DNA from: Bacteroidota bacterium
Lineage (GTDB): Bacteria > Bacteroidota > Bacteroidia > Bacteroidales > Paludibacteraceae
Direction of reading: 5' to 3'
Length of the DNA stretch: 64,000 bases
Assembly (NCBI GenBank): GCA_023459355.1
Contig: JAEWUM010000015.1
Coordinates: 62,001 to 126,000, forward strand
The position numbers were made by a program, and so were the translations under genes. Shown in pieces: positions 45,006 through 52,783 of this stretch; position 1 is the first letter of the stretch, and each line of letters opens with the position of its first letter. The notes beneath the pieces were generated by a model. It worked only from the letters and a program-made list of their open reading frames with translations. It was not told the DNA's origin and did not search any database.

Positions 45006-45992
45006 TTATTTACGTTTGGCAAGTTCATTTTCGATAATATCTGTCAGTACGTCTTTCATCTGTAATCCAGCCGCCCGAACCTGTTGAGGAATGAAACTGG
45101 TTGTCGTCATTCCGGGTGTGGTGTTAACTTCCAGCAAATTAATCACCTCTCCTTCAGTAATGATATAGTCTATCCTGATGATGCCTTTGCATCCAAGAAT
45201 ATCATAAATGGTCGAAGTGAGCTTTTGCACTCGTTCGGTAAGTTCATTACTGATTCTGGCTGGTGTAATTTCCTCAACCTGACCTTTATACTTGGCGTCA
45301 AAATCGAAAAACTCATTGTGAGGAACCACTTCTGTTACTGGTAAAACAACCGATTTGTATTGGGTTTTATATATTCCGCAGGTAATTTCAGTCCCTTGCA
45401 TGAATGCCTCGATCATCACCTCATGCCCTTCTTTAAAAGCCTTTTCAATGGCAGGTTGAACTTCTTCCTCGGATTTTACTTTGGTCACTCCGAAACTACT
45501 GCCTCCCACATTAGGCTTTACAAAACAGGGAAATCCAATTTTTTGAGCCACCTCATCAGTACTTACTGTTTGTCCGCTGCGCAACAATATTGATTCTGAA
45601 ACCTTTACGCCAAAACTTTTCAAATACTGATTACAGGTGAATTTATTGAATGTTAATGCCGATGCAAGAACCCCACAAGTTGAATACGGAACTCCTATTA
45701 AATCAAAATACCCTTGTAAAATACCATCCTCTCCCGGCGTACCGTGAATGGTAATATAAGCGAAATCAAATTTTATTTTTTTTCCCTGATAAATAAAACT
45801 GAAATCCGATCTGTTCATTTCAATCTGTTCATTCTCAGTAATATTAACTACCCATGCTTCTTTGGTTAAAGTAACCTGATACACTTGATAGCTGTCCTGA
45901 TCCATAAAGGAAAGTAATCCGGCAGCACTTTTGAGCGAAACAACAACTTCAGAGGAATCTCCTCCCGCAACAATGGCGACAATAGGTTTCAT
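45006..45992 (-). CDS. ddl: D-alanine--D-alanine ligase
   Basis: A 328-residue ATP-grasp enzyme making D-Ala-D-Ala for peptidoglycan precursors. Present are the N-terminal VAIVAGGDSSEVVVSLKSA, TIHGTPGEDGILQGYFDLIG, the ATP-grasp stretch FVKPNVGGSSFGVTKVKSEE, and the metal-binding INLLEVNTTPGMTTTSFIP. Length is normal. It lies 4 bases after rluD and 6 before the prenyl synthase in one operon; both its products and the prenyl carrier feed wall synthesis. Confidence 0.96.
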   Translation of the reverse strand: MKPIVAIVAGGDSSEVVVSLKSAAGLLSFMDQDSYQVYQVTLTKEAWVVNITENEQIEMNRSDFSFIYQGKKIKFDFAYITIHGTPGEDGILQGYFDLIGVPYSTCGVLASALTFNKFTCNQYLKSFGVKVSESILLRSGQTVSTDEVAQKIGFPCFVKPNVGGSSFGVTKVKSEEEVQPAIEKAFKEGHEVMIEAFMQGTEITCGIYKTQYKSVVLPVTEVVPHNEFFDFDAKYKGQVEEITPARISNELTERVQKLTSTIYDILGCKGIIRIDYIITEGEVINLLEVNTTPGMTTTSFIPQQVRAAGLQMKDVLTDIIENELAKRK

Positions 45993-45996
45993 ATCG

Positions 45997-47058
45997 TTAT
46001 AAATTCAAATGTGTTTGGGCATATTCTCGCCACATATCAATTAATTTTTGTAAATCTTCGGGTATCTCACTTTCAAAATGCATGTATTCCTTTGTCCGGG
46101 GATGTACAAAGCCCAGGGTCTTAGCATGCAGTGCCTGTCTCGGACAAGCATAAAAACAATTTTTCACGAATAACTTGTAATAAGCAGATGTGGTACCTTT
46201 TAGTATCACATTGCCTCCATATCGTTCATCATTGAAAAGCGTGTGGCCAATGTGTTTCATGTGTACCCGAATCTGATGCGTTCTTCCCGTTTCGAGCCGG
46301 CATTCAACCAATGTTGCATAACCAAATCGTTCAATAACCCTGAAGTGTGTTATCGCAAATTTGGCATACGGATTTTCTCCATCCGGGAATACTTTAAAGC
46401 GCATGCGGTCGCTCGGGTCACGAGCGAGGTCACCGGTAATGGTTCCTTCATCTTCCTTTACATTTCCCCACACCAGGGCATAATACCTTCGCTTGGTCGT
46501 TTTCTCAAAGAATTGCTTTCCAAGGTGTTGTTTGGCATCTTCGGTTTTAGCTATGAGCAGCAATCCCGATGTATCCTTGTCAATACGATGCACCAATCCT
46601 AACCTGGAATCATTGGCGTCAAAATCTTTATTATCCTTTAAGTGGTAGGCTATTGCATTTAACAGGGTCCCATCGTAATTCCCGAATCCCGGATGCACAA
46701 CCAGTCCGGGCTGCTTATTTACCAGTATAATATCATCATCTTCATATACAATATTGATGGGAATATCCTGGGGAACAATAATATACTCAGAAGGCGGATA
46801 CGCCAGGACGATGGTTATCACATCGCCGGGTTTAACTCTGTAGCTGGATTTTACAGGTTTTTCATTGACCCTGATGTTTCCTGCATCCGCAGCTTCCTGG
46901 ATGCGGTTACGGGAAATACTGGCCATGATATTGACCAAATACTTGTCTATCCGCATCATGCTCTGGCCTTTGTCGACCACGAAGCGGTAATGTTCAAAAA
47001 GCTCCTGTTCCGAGCCTAATTCATCATCTTCAATTTCTTCTAAAAATTCTTCTTCCAC
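45997..47058 (-). CDS. rluD: RluD-family pseudouridine synthase (GTG start)
   Basis: A 353-residue pseudouridine synthase. An acidic N-terminal 25 residues precede an S4 RNA-binding domain (about 34-95, MRIDKYLVNIMASISRNRIQ), then the catalytic domain with RLGLVHRIDKDTSGLLLIAK, whose Asp in the RIDKDTSG motif attacks uridine, and ECRLETGRTHQIRVHM. RluD acts on 23S rRNA helix 69; the paralogues RluC and RluA are alternatives. No ATG gives the full conserved protein; the GTG at 47058 is preceded at eight bases by a strong AGGAGG (47067-47072), which supports it. Confidence 0.9.
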   Translation of the reverse strand: MEEEFLEEIEDDELGSEQELFEHYRFVVDKGQSMMRIDKYLVNIMASISRNRIQEAADAGNIRVNEKPVKSSYRVKPGDVITIVLAYPPSEYIIVPQDIPINIVYEDDDIILVNKQPGLVVHPGFGNYDGTLLNAIAYHLKDNKDFDANDSRLGLVHRIDKDTSGLLLIAKTEDAKQHLGKQFFEKTTKRRYYALVWGNVKEDEGTITGDLARDPSDRMRFKVFPDGENPYAKFAITHFRVIERFGYATLVECRLETGRTHQIRVHMKHIGHTLFNDERYGGNVILKGTTSAYYKLFVKNCFYACPRQALHAKTLGFVHPRTKEYMHFESEIPEDLQKLIDMWREYAQTHLNL

Positions 47059-47074
47059 TTGCTATTCCTCCTTT

Positions 47075-47896
47075 TTAGAAAAATTCCTCTTCTTCAAACT
47101 GACTGTTTACTGATTCTTCTATTCGATTTTTATCTCTTGTTAACCAGATGTCTATGCGCGAACCATCAGGCATTTTTTCGCCGGCAGATGGGGTTTGTCT
47201 GTATATCATGTACTCATTTTCATTCGCAGCAGGAGTTACATCATAATTCACAGCACCGATGATAAAAGATGACAAAATTGCTTCGTTTTTTGCTTCATTA
47301 AATGATTTACCAATCAAACCCGGTACAGTAGAAACACCCTCTCCTACTCCACTACCGACCACAAGTACCACCGCGGCTCCTTCAGGTAAACGGGTACCCG
47401 GTTCGATATGCTGCCCCAGGTAACTCACATCAATGACCAAATCCTTGAATTCAGAAGGTCTGTATACTACTCCCGAAACTCTAAGACCCAACGATTTTAT
47501 GAGGGCATCAGCCTGTCTGAATGAAACATCGTTCACATCCGGAAAAGGAATCATTTTCACCTGCCGTTTATTAAGAATCAAGTAAATAGATCTGTTTTTC
47601 TTCACCGATGAATTTGCCGGCGGAATTTGTTCTACGATGGTCCCCAATGCTTTTTCCTTTACATAAACCGAATCAATAACCTGGGTATATAAATCATAAT
47701 TTTCAAGCAGATTCTGAGCCTCTTCTACGTATAAACCCTGTAGATCAGGGACAGTAACCGACTCACCATGATGTGTATATTGATCCAGCACGATCAGGGT
47801 AATCCAAGCCAACGCGATTACGATGACAATCGCCAGTAAAATGCGTTTCACAATATAACCCGCGATACTTTCTCTCCAAAAGGTCTTAAAATCCAT
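47075..47896 (-). CDS. PASTA domain-containing membrane protein
   Basis: A 273-residue protein: short cytoplasmic start, one membrane helix (about 16-39, IVKRILLAIVIVIALAWITL), then three extracytoplasmic PASTA domains (about 45-112, 113-180, 187-258), each with a VPDLQGLYVEEA / PFPDVNDVSFRQADALIKSL / VPGLIGKSFNEA-type opening. PASTA domains elsewhere bind muropeptides or beta-lactams on Ser/Thr kinases and PBPs, but there is no kinase or transpeptidase domain here. It heads the operon with rluD, ddl and prenyl synthase; the promoter at 47929-47959 is good. Confidence 0.9.
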   Translation of the reverse strand: MDFKTFWRESIAGYIVKRILLAIVIVIALAWITLIVLDQYTHHGESVTVPDLQGLYVEEAQNLLENYDLYTQVIDSVYVKEKALGTIVEQIPPANSSVKKNRSIYLILNKRQVKMIPFPDVNDVSFRQADALIKSLGLRVSGVVYRPSEFKDLVIDVSYLGQHIEPGTRLPEGAAVVLVVGSGVGEGVSTVPGLIGKSFNEAKNEAILSSFIIGAVNYDVTPAANENEYMIYRQTPSAGEKMPDGSRIDIWLTRDKNRIEESVNSQFEEEEFF

Positions 47897-47928
47897 GACT
47901 AACCGTTTTATAAAAGATTGTTGTTCAG

Positions 47929-47959
47929 CAAAAATACCGGAACCAAAACAATTGCCAAA
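47929..47959 (-). promoter_or_regulatory. Promoter of the PASTA-rluD-ddl-prenyl synthase operon (TTTG-N19-TATTTTTG)
   Basis: On the minus strand, -33 TTTG at 47959-47956 and -7 TATTTTTG at 47936-47929, exactly 19 bases apart; 33 bases before the ATG at 47896. Confidence 0.65.
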
Positions 47960-48065
47960 ATTAATGAAATAATCTTATTATTAGTAATAACAAAGCCTAT
48001 AAAAACAAAAATACATCAAACACGTTATACATGATACAAATAAACAACTTGATTCAAAACCAAAT

Positions 48066-48434
48066 ATGAAACTATTGAAGACTCATGACGAACGGATTGC
48101 AAAAATGACTTTTGCCTCCGTATATCCCATGTATTTAGTAAAAATTGAGAAAAAAGGAAGAACGAAAGATGAACTTCATCAGGTTATTGAGTGGCTGACC
48201 GGTTTCGATGAACAAAAGCTTCAAAAACTTATTCAGGAGAATGTTTCTTTTGAAACTTTCTTTCAAAAAGCCAATTTAAACCCCAATGCTCACCTCATTA
48301 AAGGATTGATTTGTGGTTACCGCATAGAAGAAATTGAGAATCCCATAACACGACAAGTCAGGTATTTAGACAAATTAGTGGATGAACTGGCAAAAGGACG
48401 TAAAATGGATAAAATACTAAGAGCCACTTCATAA
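48066..48434 (+). CDS. DUF2200 domain-containing protein
   Basis: A 122-residue soluble protein that matches DUF2200 along its whole length (MTFASVYPMYLVKIEKKGRT, KDELHQVIEWLTGFDE, HLIKGLICGYRIEEIENPIT, RQVRYLDKLVDELAKGRKMD). The family is widespread, often single-gene, and of unknown function. It stands alone between the divergent PASTA operon and the convergent rpmH. A 7-bp inverted repeat (TAAGAGC ... GCTCTTA, about 48419-48448) covers its stop codon and could be a weak terminator. Confidence 0.85.
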   Translation: MKLLKTHDERIAKMTFASVYPMYLVKIEKKGRTKDELHQVIEWLTGFDEQKLQKLIQENVSFETFFQKANLNPNAHLIKGLICGYRIEEIENPITRQVRYLDKLVDELAKGRKMDKILRATS

Positions 48435-48472
48435 GAAGCAGCTCTTAATATAATGTCTTAGGAAAATATCGA

Positions 48473-48631
48473 TTACATTTTGTGACGACCTTCATCGGCA
48501 ACAGTCAATTTTGATCTTCCTTTGGCACGACGGGCAGCCAAAACCCTGCGTCCGTTTGCAGTTGCCATTCTTTCACGGAAACCGTGTTTGTTTCTTCTTT
48601 TTCTGTTAGAAGGTTGGAATGTCCTTTTCAT
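48473..48631 (-). CDS. rpmH: 50S ribosomal protein L34
   Basis: A 52-residue, very basic ribosomal protein. It begins MKRTFQPSNRKRRNKHGF and continues RMATANGRRVLAARRAKGR, the invariant L34 sequence; the C-terminal SKLTVADEGRHKM is a Bacteroidota-style ending. It is a single-gene unit with a full promoter at 48676-48706. In many bacteria rpmH lies near dnaA and the origin; no dnaA is in this window. Confidence 0.97.
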   Translation of the reverse strand: MKRTFQPSNRKRRNKHGFRERMATANGRRVLAARRAKGRSKLTVADEGRHKM

Positions 48632-48675
48632 CGCTTTATCGTGTTATTATATTAATATTCTTGTTTTTGGGATTG

Positions 48676-48706
48676 CAAAGATAGAAGTTTTTTTTTATCT
48701 GACAAA
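48676..48706 (-). promoter_or_regulatory. Promoter of rpmH (TTTG-N19-TATCTTTG)
   Basis: On the minus strand, -33 TTTG at 48706-48703 and -7 TATCTTTG at 48683-48676, exactly 19 bases apart; 45 bases before the rpmH ATG. A full consensus match, as expected for a ribosomal protein gene. Confidence 0.75.
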
Positions 48707-48725
48707 ACTGTTAGTGATATTTACT

Positions 48726-49571
48726 TTATTTAACCCCAATAAATTGATAAGTTATTCCTGATACTCCTTTTTTAAGTAAGAGATAACTGGCATTGGGTAT
48801 CCCGTCTTCCAAGCCATCTAAAGTCAGGTATGTAGTATTTCCCATTTGATTTAACGCACGAATATGGTCATGTCCCATAATGACCATATTAACTTTATGT
48901 TTCTCAAACAAATCAAGCAGAACCAACAATTCATTCACCAATGGGTTGGTAGATAAAGTATGTCTGTCGCGGAAAAAATTCACGTGGGTGAAAATCACAC
49001 ATTGATTATAAGAATTTCTGTCTTTCTCTAACAATTCTTTCAGCCAGACAAGCTGACTTTTGCCCAATGTGCCACTGCCGGAATCCAGGCAAATATATAT
49101 ATCTTTTACGGATGGGGTCTGGATCGTGAAATAATAAATTGATGTGCCATACAACCGCCGGAAATGTTTCCATCCATCGAAATATAATTCATGGTTTCCT
49201 GTCAATAAAAAGGTTGGTTTTGATTCATAATCAGGCAATAAACTATGAAATGTTTCGTAATCTTTTTCCTTTCCGGTGACAAAATCACCTACAAAAACCA
49301 TAGCTTCAATATCATGTTGAATACCCCGCTGAAGAAAATTCTGATAGTTTTTTGTTTCTCCTACATGTACATCGGCTGTTACCAATAAATTATATGTTTC
49401 TGATGCCACTGTTATTGTTTTAAATGGATTCGATGCATTCCAATCCATGGACGCTTTAAAACGATCTTCTATACGCTCGGTCGAACGAATAAAACCGGTC
49501 AGATCTGTATCGCCAATACAGGATGATAATAAAATAACTGAAATTATAAATATGTATTTAATATGTTTCAT
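48726..49571 (-). CDS. Metallophosphoesterase lipoprotein
   Basis: A 281-residue lipoprotein from ATG 49571, chosen because GGAG sits six bases upstream and the lipobox ILLSSC follows directly; ATG 49583 in frame would add four residues. The calcineurin-like fold shows VTADVHVGETKN (metal ligands Asp and His), FVGDFVTGKEKD, LTGNHELYFDGWKHF, IFTHVNFFRDRHT and MGHDHIRAL, the complete set of metal-binding motifs. Substrate unknown. Its start overlaps the upstream stop (TGATG), so it is coupled to the exported protein gene before it. Confidence 0.88.
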   Translation of the reverse strand: MKHIKYIFIISVILLSSCIGDTDLTGFIRSTERIEDRFKASMDWNASNPFKTITVASETYNLLVTADVHVGETKNYQNFLQRGIQHDIEAMVFVGDFVTGKEKDYETFHSLLPDYESKPTFLLTGNHELYFDGWKHFRRLYGTSIYYFTIQTPSVKDIYICLDSGSGTLGKSQLVWLKELLEKDRNSYNQCVIFTHVNFFRDRHTLSTNPLVNELLVLLDLFEKHKVNMVIMGHDHIRALNQMGNTTYLTLDGLEDGIPNASYLLLKKGVSGITYQFIGVK

Positions 49572-50281
49572 CACAATCTCCATTGAATACCCCCCCTGAT
49601 AAAATAACCAAAATAATTCACCCGGATATTCATCAAACCAGCTTGTAAATATCCTAAATCCATGTAAAGTTTTGACGTACCCGAAAGCTGATAACCGAGG
49701 TTGGTAATTAACATAGGATTGGTTTCCTGTTGTATCAGAAAAGTATCAAAATTGGTGACTGATGCTTTAAATTCCCATTTTTCATCAATTGGTTGATAAT
49801 AGGTAATTTTATACATCAGGTTGATTGGTTCCCAAATGCTTATCTGGTCATAATCATTCGATTCTGCATATACATTCGTGAGTTTGAAAACACGGGTATT
49901 CAACCCTACATGATAAGCAAATTTATTTTTGCGGTGATAAAGAATAATACCGGCATTGTGTTCGTGTAAAATGGCTGAAAAGGGTTGCCACTGGTAAAAA
50001 ACATGTCCGGTAACCGGCTTTTCTTTTATCCTTAAATCTTTTGAAACATCGATTTTCAGTGCATTAAACACGTTTTCTCTTGCATTTGAAAAAGTAACAC
50101 CGGTCACTGCTGAAAATTGCCATTCCGAAAGTACAGCTCTAATACCTCCTGAAAATTCAGAATATAAACCTGAGGATACATAATTCGCTCCTCCCATCAT
50201 TGATATGTCAGCAGTAAATTGCGATTTTATTGTCTGCAAAGAAATCAACATCAAAAAAAATAAAATCAGTCTGTATTTCAT
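49571..50281 (-). CDS. Exported protein, probable outer membrane beta-barrel
   Basis: A 236-residue protein from ATG 50281. The frame continues upstream to a TTG at 50314, but a signal peptide begins at the ATG (MKYRLILFFLMLISLQTIKS) and a -7-like TATATTTG at 50319-50312 lies just before it. The mature part is all beta-strand-like (NKFAYHVGLNTRVFKLTNVY, SKLYMDLGYLQAGLMNIRVN) and ends GGIQWRL. Family not recognised. Translationally coupled with the downstream phosphoesterase lipoprotein. Confidence 0.6.
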   Translation of the reverse strand: MKYRLILFFLMLISLQTIKSQFTADISMMGGANYVSSGLYSEFSGGIRAVLSEWQFSAVTGVTFSNARENVFNALKIDVSKDLRIKEKPVTGHVFYQWQPFSAILHEHNAGIILYHRKNKFAYHVGLNTRVFKLTNVYAESNDYDQISIWEPINLMYKITYYQPIDEKWEFKASVTNFDTFLIQQETNPMLITNLGYQLSGTSKLYMDLGYLQAGLMNIRVNYFGYFIRGGIQWRL

Positions 50282-50311
50282 CAGAAAATTTAGAAATTTA
50301 TTTTTGAATTT

Positions 50312-50319
50312 CAAATATA
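50312..50319 (-). promoter_or_regulatory. Putative -7 element (TATATTTG)
   Basis: Reads TATATTTG on the minus strand 31 bases before the ATG at 50281. No -33 TTTG, and it lies against the 3' end of the epimerase gene. Tentative. Confidence 0.35.
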
Positions 50320-50321
50320 CT

Positions 50322-51299
50322 TCATTTTTTGATATAACCGGCTGTTTTAAACCAGTTCAATGCATCTTGAATTCCTGATTCAATAGGTGTTTCCGGAAGT
50401 AATAAATCTGTTTTTGCTTTCTGATTTGTATAATATTCCTTTATCAACAGTTGATTTATATTTCTACTGCAAAACGATACTTTAATTTTTAGTAACCTCA
50501 TGATATCTCCTATCAAAGCAATAGATTGTAGAATAAATGGCGGTACAATGACTGTTTTTTGCTTGTACTCACCCACTCTTCTCTGAATGTTGAAATACTT
50601 CTTAAAAGAAAGATTTACTCCCGCAGCTAAATACCTTTCTCCTGATTTTCCCATTGTGAGTGCATTACAACAAGCTACAGCTACATCCTTTACACATACG
50701 AAATTTTTACCTCCATCGGGAATGAATAAATATCGCCTTTTGTATCCCATGATTACCAGTTTTCCGGAATTGGGTTTGGTATCATAACTTCCAATCAAAA
50801 AGGTCGGGTTTATAATAACGACATGATTCTCTTTGGCGTAAGCTGAAAAAAGCTGTTCTGCTTCGAGTTTGCTCTTGGCATAATCGGATTGTGTAAATGG
50901 ATATTCAATTGGATAATCCTCATCCGCAGATTTTTTTTTACTTCCGTATCCAATGGTGTTTGCTGTGCTAATGAAAACCAACTTTCTGATACTTAATTCC
51001 CTTGCTGTTTCGATGAGCTGTTTTGTAGCATCTACGTTTATTAACTGATATTCACGGTAATTTAATAAATTGGTATCTGTAGCTGCCGCTATATGTATAA
51101 TTCCGTCGCAACCTTTTGCCGATTCATAAATCGTATTTTTATCCGCAAAACTGCCGGTTAACACTTCAACCAGACTCAAATCAAAACCTATTTTTTCGGT
51201 AGATCTTACAATGATGCGAACTTGATGAGCTCTGTTTAATAACTCCATTACCACGTGATGACCTAATAAACCATTGGCCCCGGTTACTAATATTTTCAT
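50322..51299 (-). CDS. NAD-dependent epimerase/dehydratase family protein (extended SDR)
   Basis: A 325-residue extended short-chain dehydrogenase/reductase. The NAD(P) site is VTGANGLLGHHVVMELL (about 5-21). HIAAATDTNL and STANTIGYGSKK follow the core strands. The active-site Tyr-x-x-x-Lys is YAKSKLEAE (about 143-151). The C-terminal part (VSFCSRNINQLLIKEYYTNQ) resembles dihydroflavonol-reductase-like SDRs rather than nucleotide-sugar epimerases. Substrate unknown. Apparently single-gene, with the exported protein gene 41 bases downstream. Confidence 0.85.
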   Translation of the reverse strand: MKILVTGANGLLGHHVVMELLNRAHQVRIIVRSTEKIGFDLSLVEVLTGSFADKNTIYESAKGCDGIIHIAAATDTNLLNYREYQLINVDATKQLIETARELSIRKLVFISTANTIGYGSKKKSADEDYPIEYPFTQSDYAKSKLEAEQLFSAYAKENHVVIINPTFLIGSYDTKPNSGKLVIMGYKRRYLFIPDGGKNFVCVKDVAVACCNALTMGKSGERYLAAGVNLSFKKYFNIQRRVGEYKQKTVIVPPFILQSIALIGDIMRLLKIKVSFCSRNINQLLIKEYYTNQKAKTDLLLPETPIESGIQDALNWFKTAGYIKK

Positions 51300-51796
51300 G
51301 GAGATGATAAAAGTTTATAAAAACACTGTATCTCAAACATTTTTAACTTGTAAATTGTTTAGTTGGTATAAAAATACTGTGTTACGGAATACCTATTCAT
51401 AAGTTCTTAATAAATGTTGAAAATTAGTGTGTAAAAAATGACAAACTTTATTTGTGAAATTCATTTATTGAAGCTGTTAAGATAATTATTCATTTTTCCT
51501 AATAAAACTTTTGATTTATGTTAACCATTATTTAAACCTTGTTTTCACTATTACTAACACTTCAGTTTATAAAAACTTACTAACTTTGCCGCAATTAACA
51601 GCTTGTTGAAAAAGTTTATACTGACTTAGTTTTCAATCTTATTTTTTAAATTGAATTGTTAATATAGTTACATCATAATTGAATAATGAATTGTGCAATA
51701 TTTTAATAGAAAATGTTTCAACCAAACTAACAGCCTATTATCATTATCAATTGAAATTTTAAAATAAAAAAATAATATTATTATACTTGTTTGAAA
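51300..51796. other. 497-base AT-rich intergenic region upstream of nadA
   Basis: Strongly AT-rich, with no open frame worth calling. It holds a possible nadA -7 box at 51591-51598, leaving a long leader of about 195 bases. I saw no strong hairpin, riboswitch core, tRNA or DnaA-box cluster in it. Confidence 0.6.
51591..51598 (+). promoter_or_regulatory. Putative -7 element (TAACTTTG) for nadA
   Basis: TAACTTTG matches TAnnTTTG. A TTTA rather than TTTG sits near the -33 position (about 51566-51569). It would give an unusually long untranslated leader of about 195 bases before the nadA ATG at 51797. Confidence 0.4.
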
Positions 51797-52726
51797 ATGG
51801 ATCATTCGGAACTCATCATAGAAATTAATCGACTTAAGAAAGAAAAGAATGCCGTGATTATGGCGCATTATTACCAAATGGGCGATATTCAGGATATAGC
51901 TGATCAGATTGGTGATAGTTTAGCCCTGGCACAATGGGCTGCTAAAACAGAAGCCGATATCATCGTGTTGTGTGGTGTTCATTTCATGGGTGAAACAGCT
52001 AAAATTTTATCTCCGCATAAAAAAGTATTGGTTCCTGATTTGGAAGCAGGTTGTTCGTTGGCTGACAGCTGTCCGGCTGATGATTTTGAAAAGTTTGTCA
52101 AAGAGCATCCTGATCATATGGTTGTAACTTATGTAAATACCACAGCTGCGGTAAAAGCATTGACTGATGTAGTTGTAACATCTACAAATGCTAAAAAAAT
52201 CATTGATCAGTTACCCAAAGATGAGAAAATAATCTTTGGTCCGGATAGAAACCTCGGGAATTATATCAACAGTGTTACGGGTAGGAATATGTTATTATGG
52301 GATGGTGCCTGTCATGTACACGAGCAATTCTCTGTTGAAAAATTGGTGAAATTAAAGGCTGAGCATCCTGATGCTGACATTATAGCTCATCCTGAATGTA
52401 AGAAACCACTTTTATTAATGGCTGATTTTATTGGTTCAACGCAGGCATTATTGAATTATACCATTCATTCTGATAAAAATAAATTTTTAGTTGCTACCGA
52501 ATCGGGAATATTGCATGAAATGCAGAAGAAAAATCCGGATAAAACATTTATTCCTGTACCTCCAAATGACAGTACCTGTGCCTGCAATGAATGTAATTTC
52601 ATGCGTTTGAACACATTAGAAAAATTGTATTTGTGTTTGAAAAATGAAAGTCCTGAAATTATTATTGATGAAGCAATCAGGGAAAAAGCGGTGAAACCTA
52701 TTTTGAGGATGCTGGAAATGTCTTAA
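51797..52726 (+). CDS. nadA: Quinolinate synthase
   Basis: A 309-residue NadA that condenses iminoaspartate with dihydroxyacetone phosphate to quinolinate, using a [4Fe-4S] cluster. The start is ATG 51797 (a TTG two codons earlier is in frame). Motifs: AVIMAHYYQMGDIQDIADQI, VHFMGETAKILSP, LEAGCSLADSC (Cys86 a likely cluster ligand), MLLWDGACHVHEQF and the C-terminal STCACNECNFMRLNTLEKL, supplying the remaining cysteines. nadB and nadC are not adjacent. It ends 15 bases before a palindromic bidirectional terminator. Confidence 0.96.
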   Translation: MDHSELIIEINRLKKEKNAVIMAHYYQMGDIQDIADQIGDSLALAQWAAKTEADIIVLCGVHFMGETAKILSPHKKVLVPDLEAGCSLADSCPADDFEKFVKEHPDHMVVTYVNTTAAVKALTDVVVTSTNAKKIIDQLPKDEKIIFGPDRNLGNYINSVTGRNMLLWDGACHVHEQFSVEKLVKLKAEHPDADIIAHPECKKPLLLMADFIGSTQALLNYTIHSDKNKFLVATESGILHEMQKKNPDKTFIPVPPNDSTCACNECNFMRLNTLEKLYLCLKNESPEIIIDEAIREKAVKPILRMLEMS

Positions 52727-52740
52727 TATTCATTTAAAAT

Positions 52741-52772
52741 ATACCTGTCAGGTTTTTAAAACCTGACAGGTA
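52741..52772. repeat. Dispersed palindrome, copy 3 (bidirectional terminator between nadA and U32 gene)
   Basis: Palindrome with the ACCTGTCAGGTTTT core and its reverse complement. It sits in the 57-base gap between two convergent genes, ideally placed to end both transcripts. Same family as 14288-14321 and 18117-18149. Confidence 0.85.
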
Positions 52773-52783
52773 TTTGGATAGTA

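Noticed and set aside
51253..51258. Second CACGTG core as a parS site
   Set aside because: Flanks do not match the 16-bp palindrome and it lies inside the epimerase gene.
51300..51796. AT-rich intergenic region as oriC
   Set aside because: No DnaA-box-like cluster or iterons seen; the 60.5-61.1 kb region is the better candidate.
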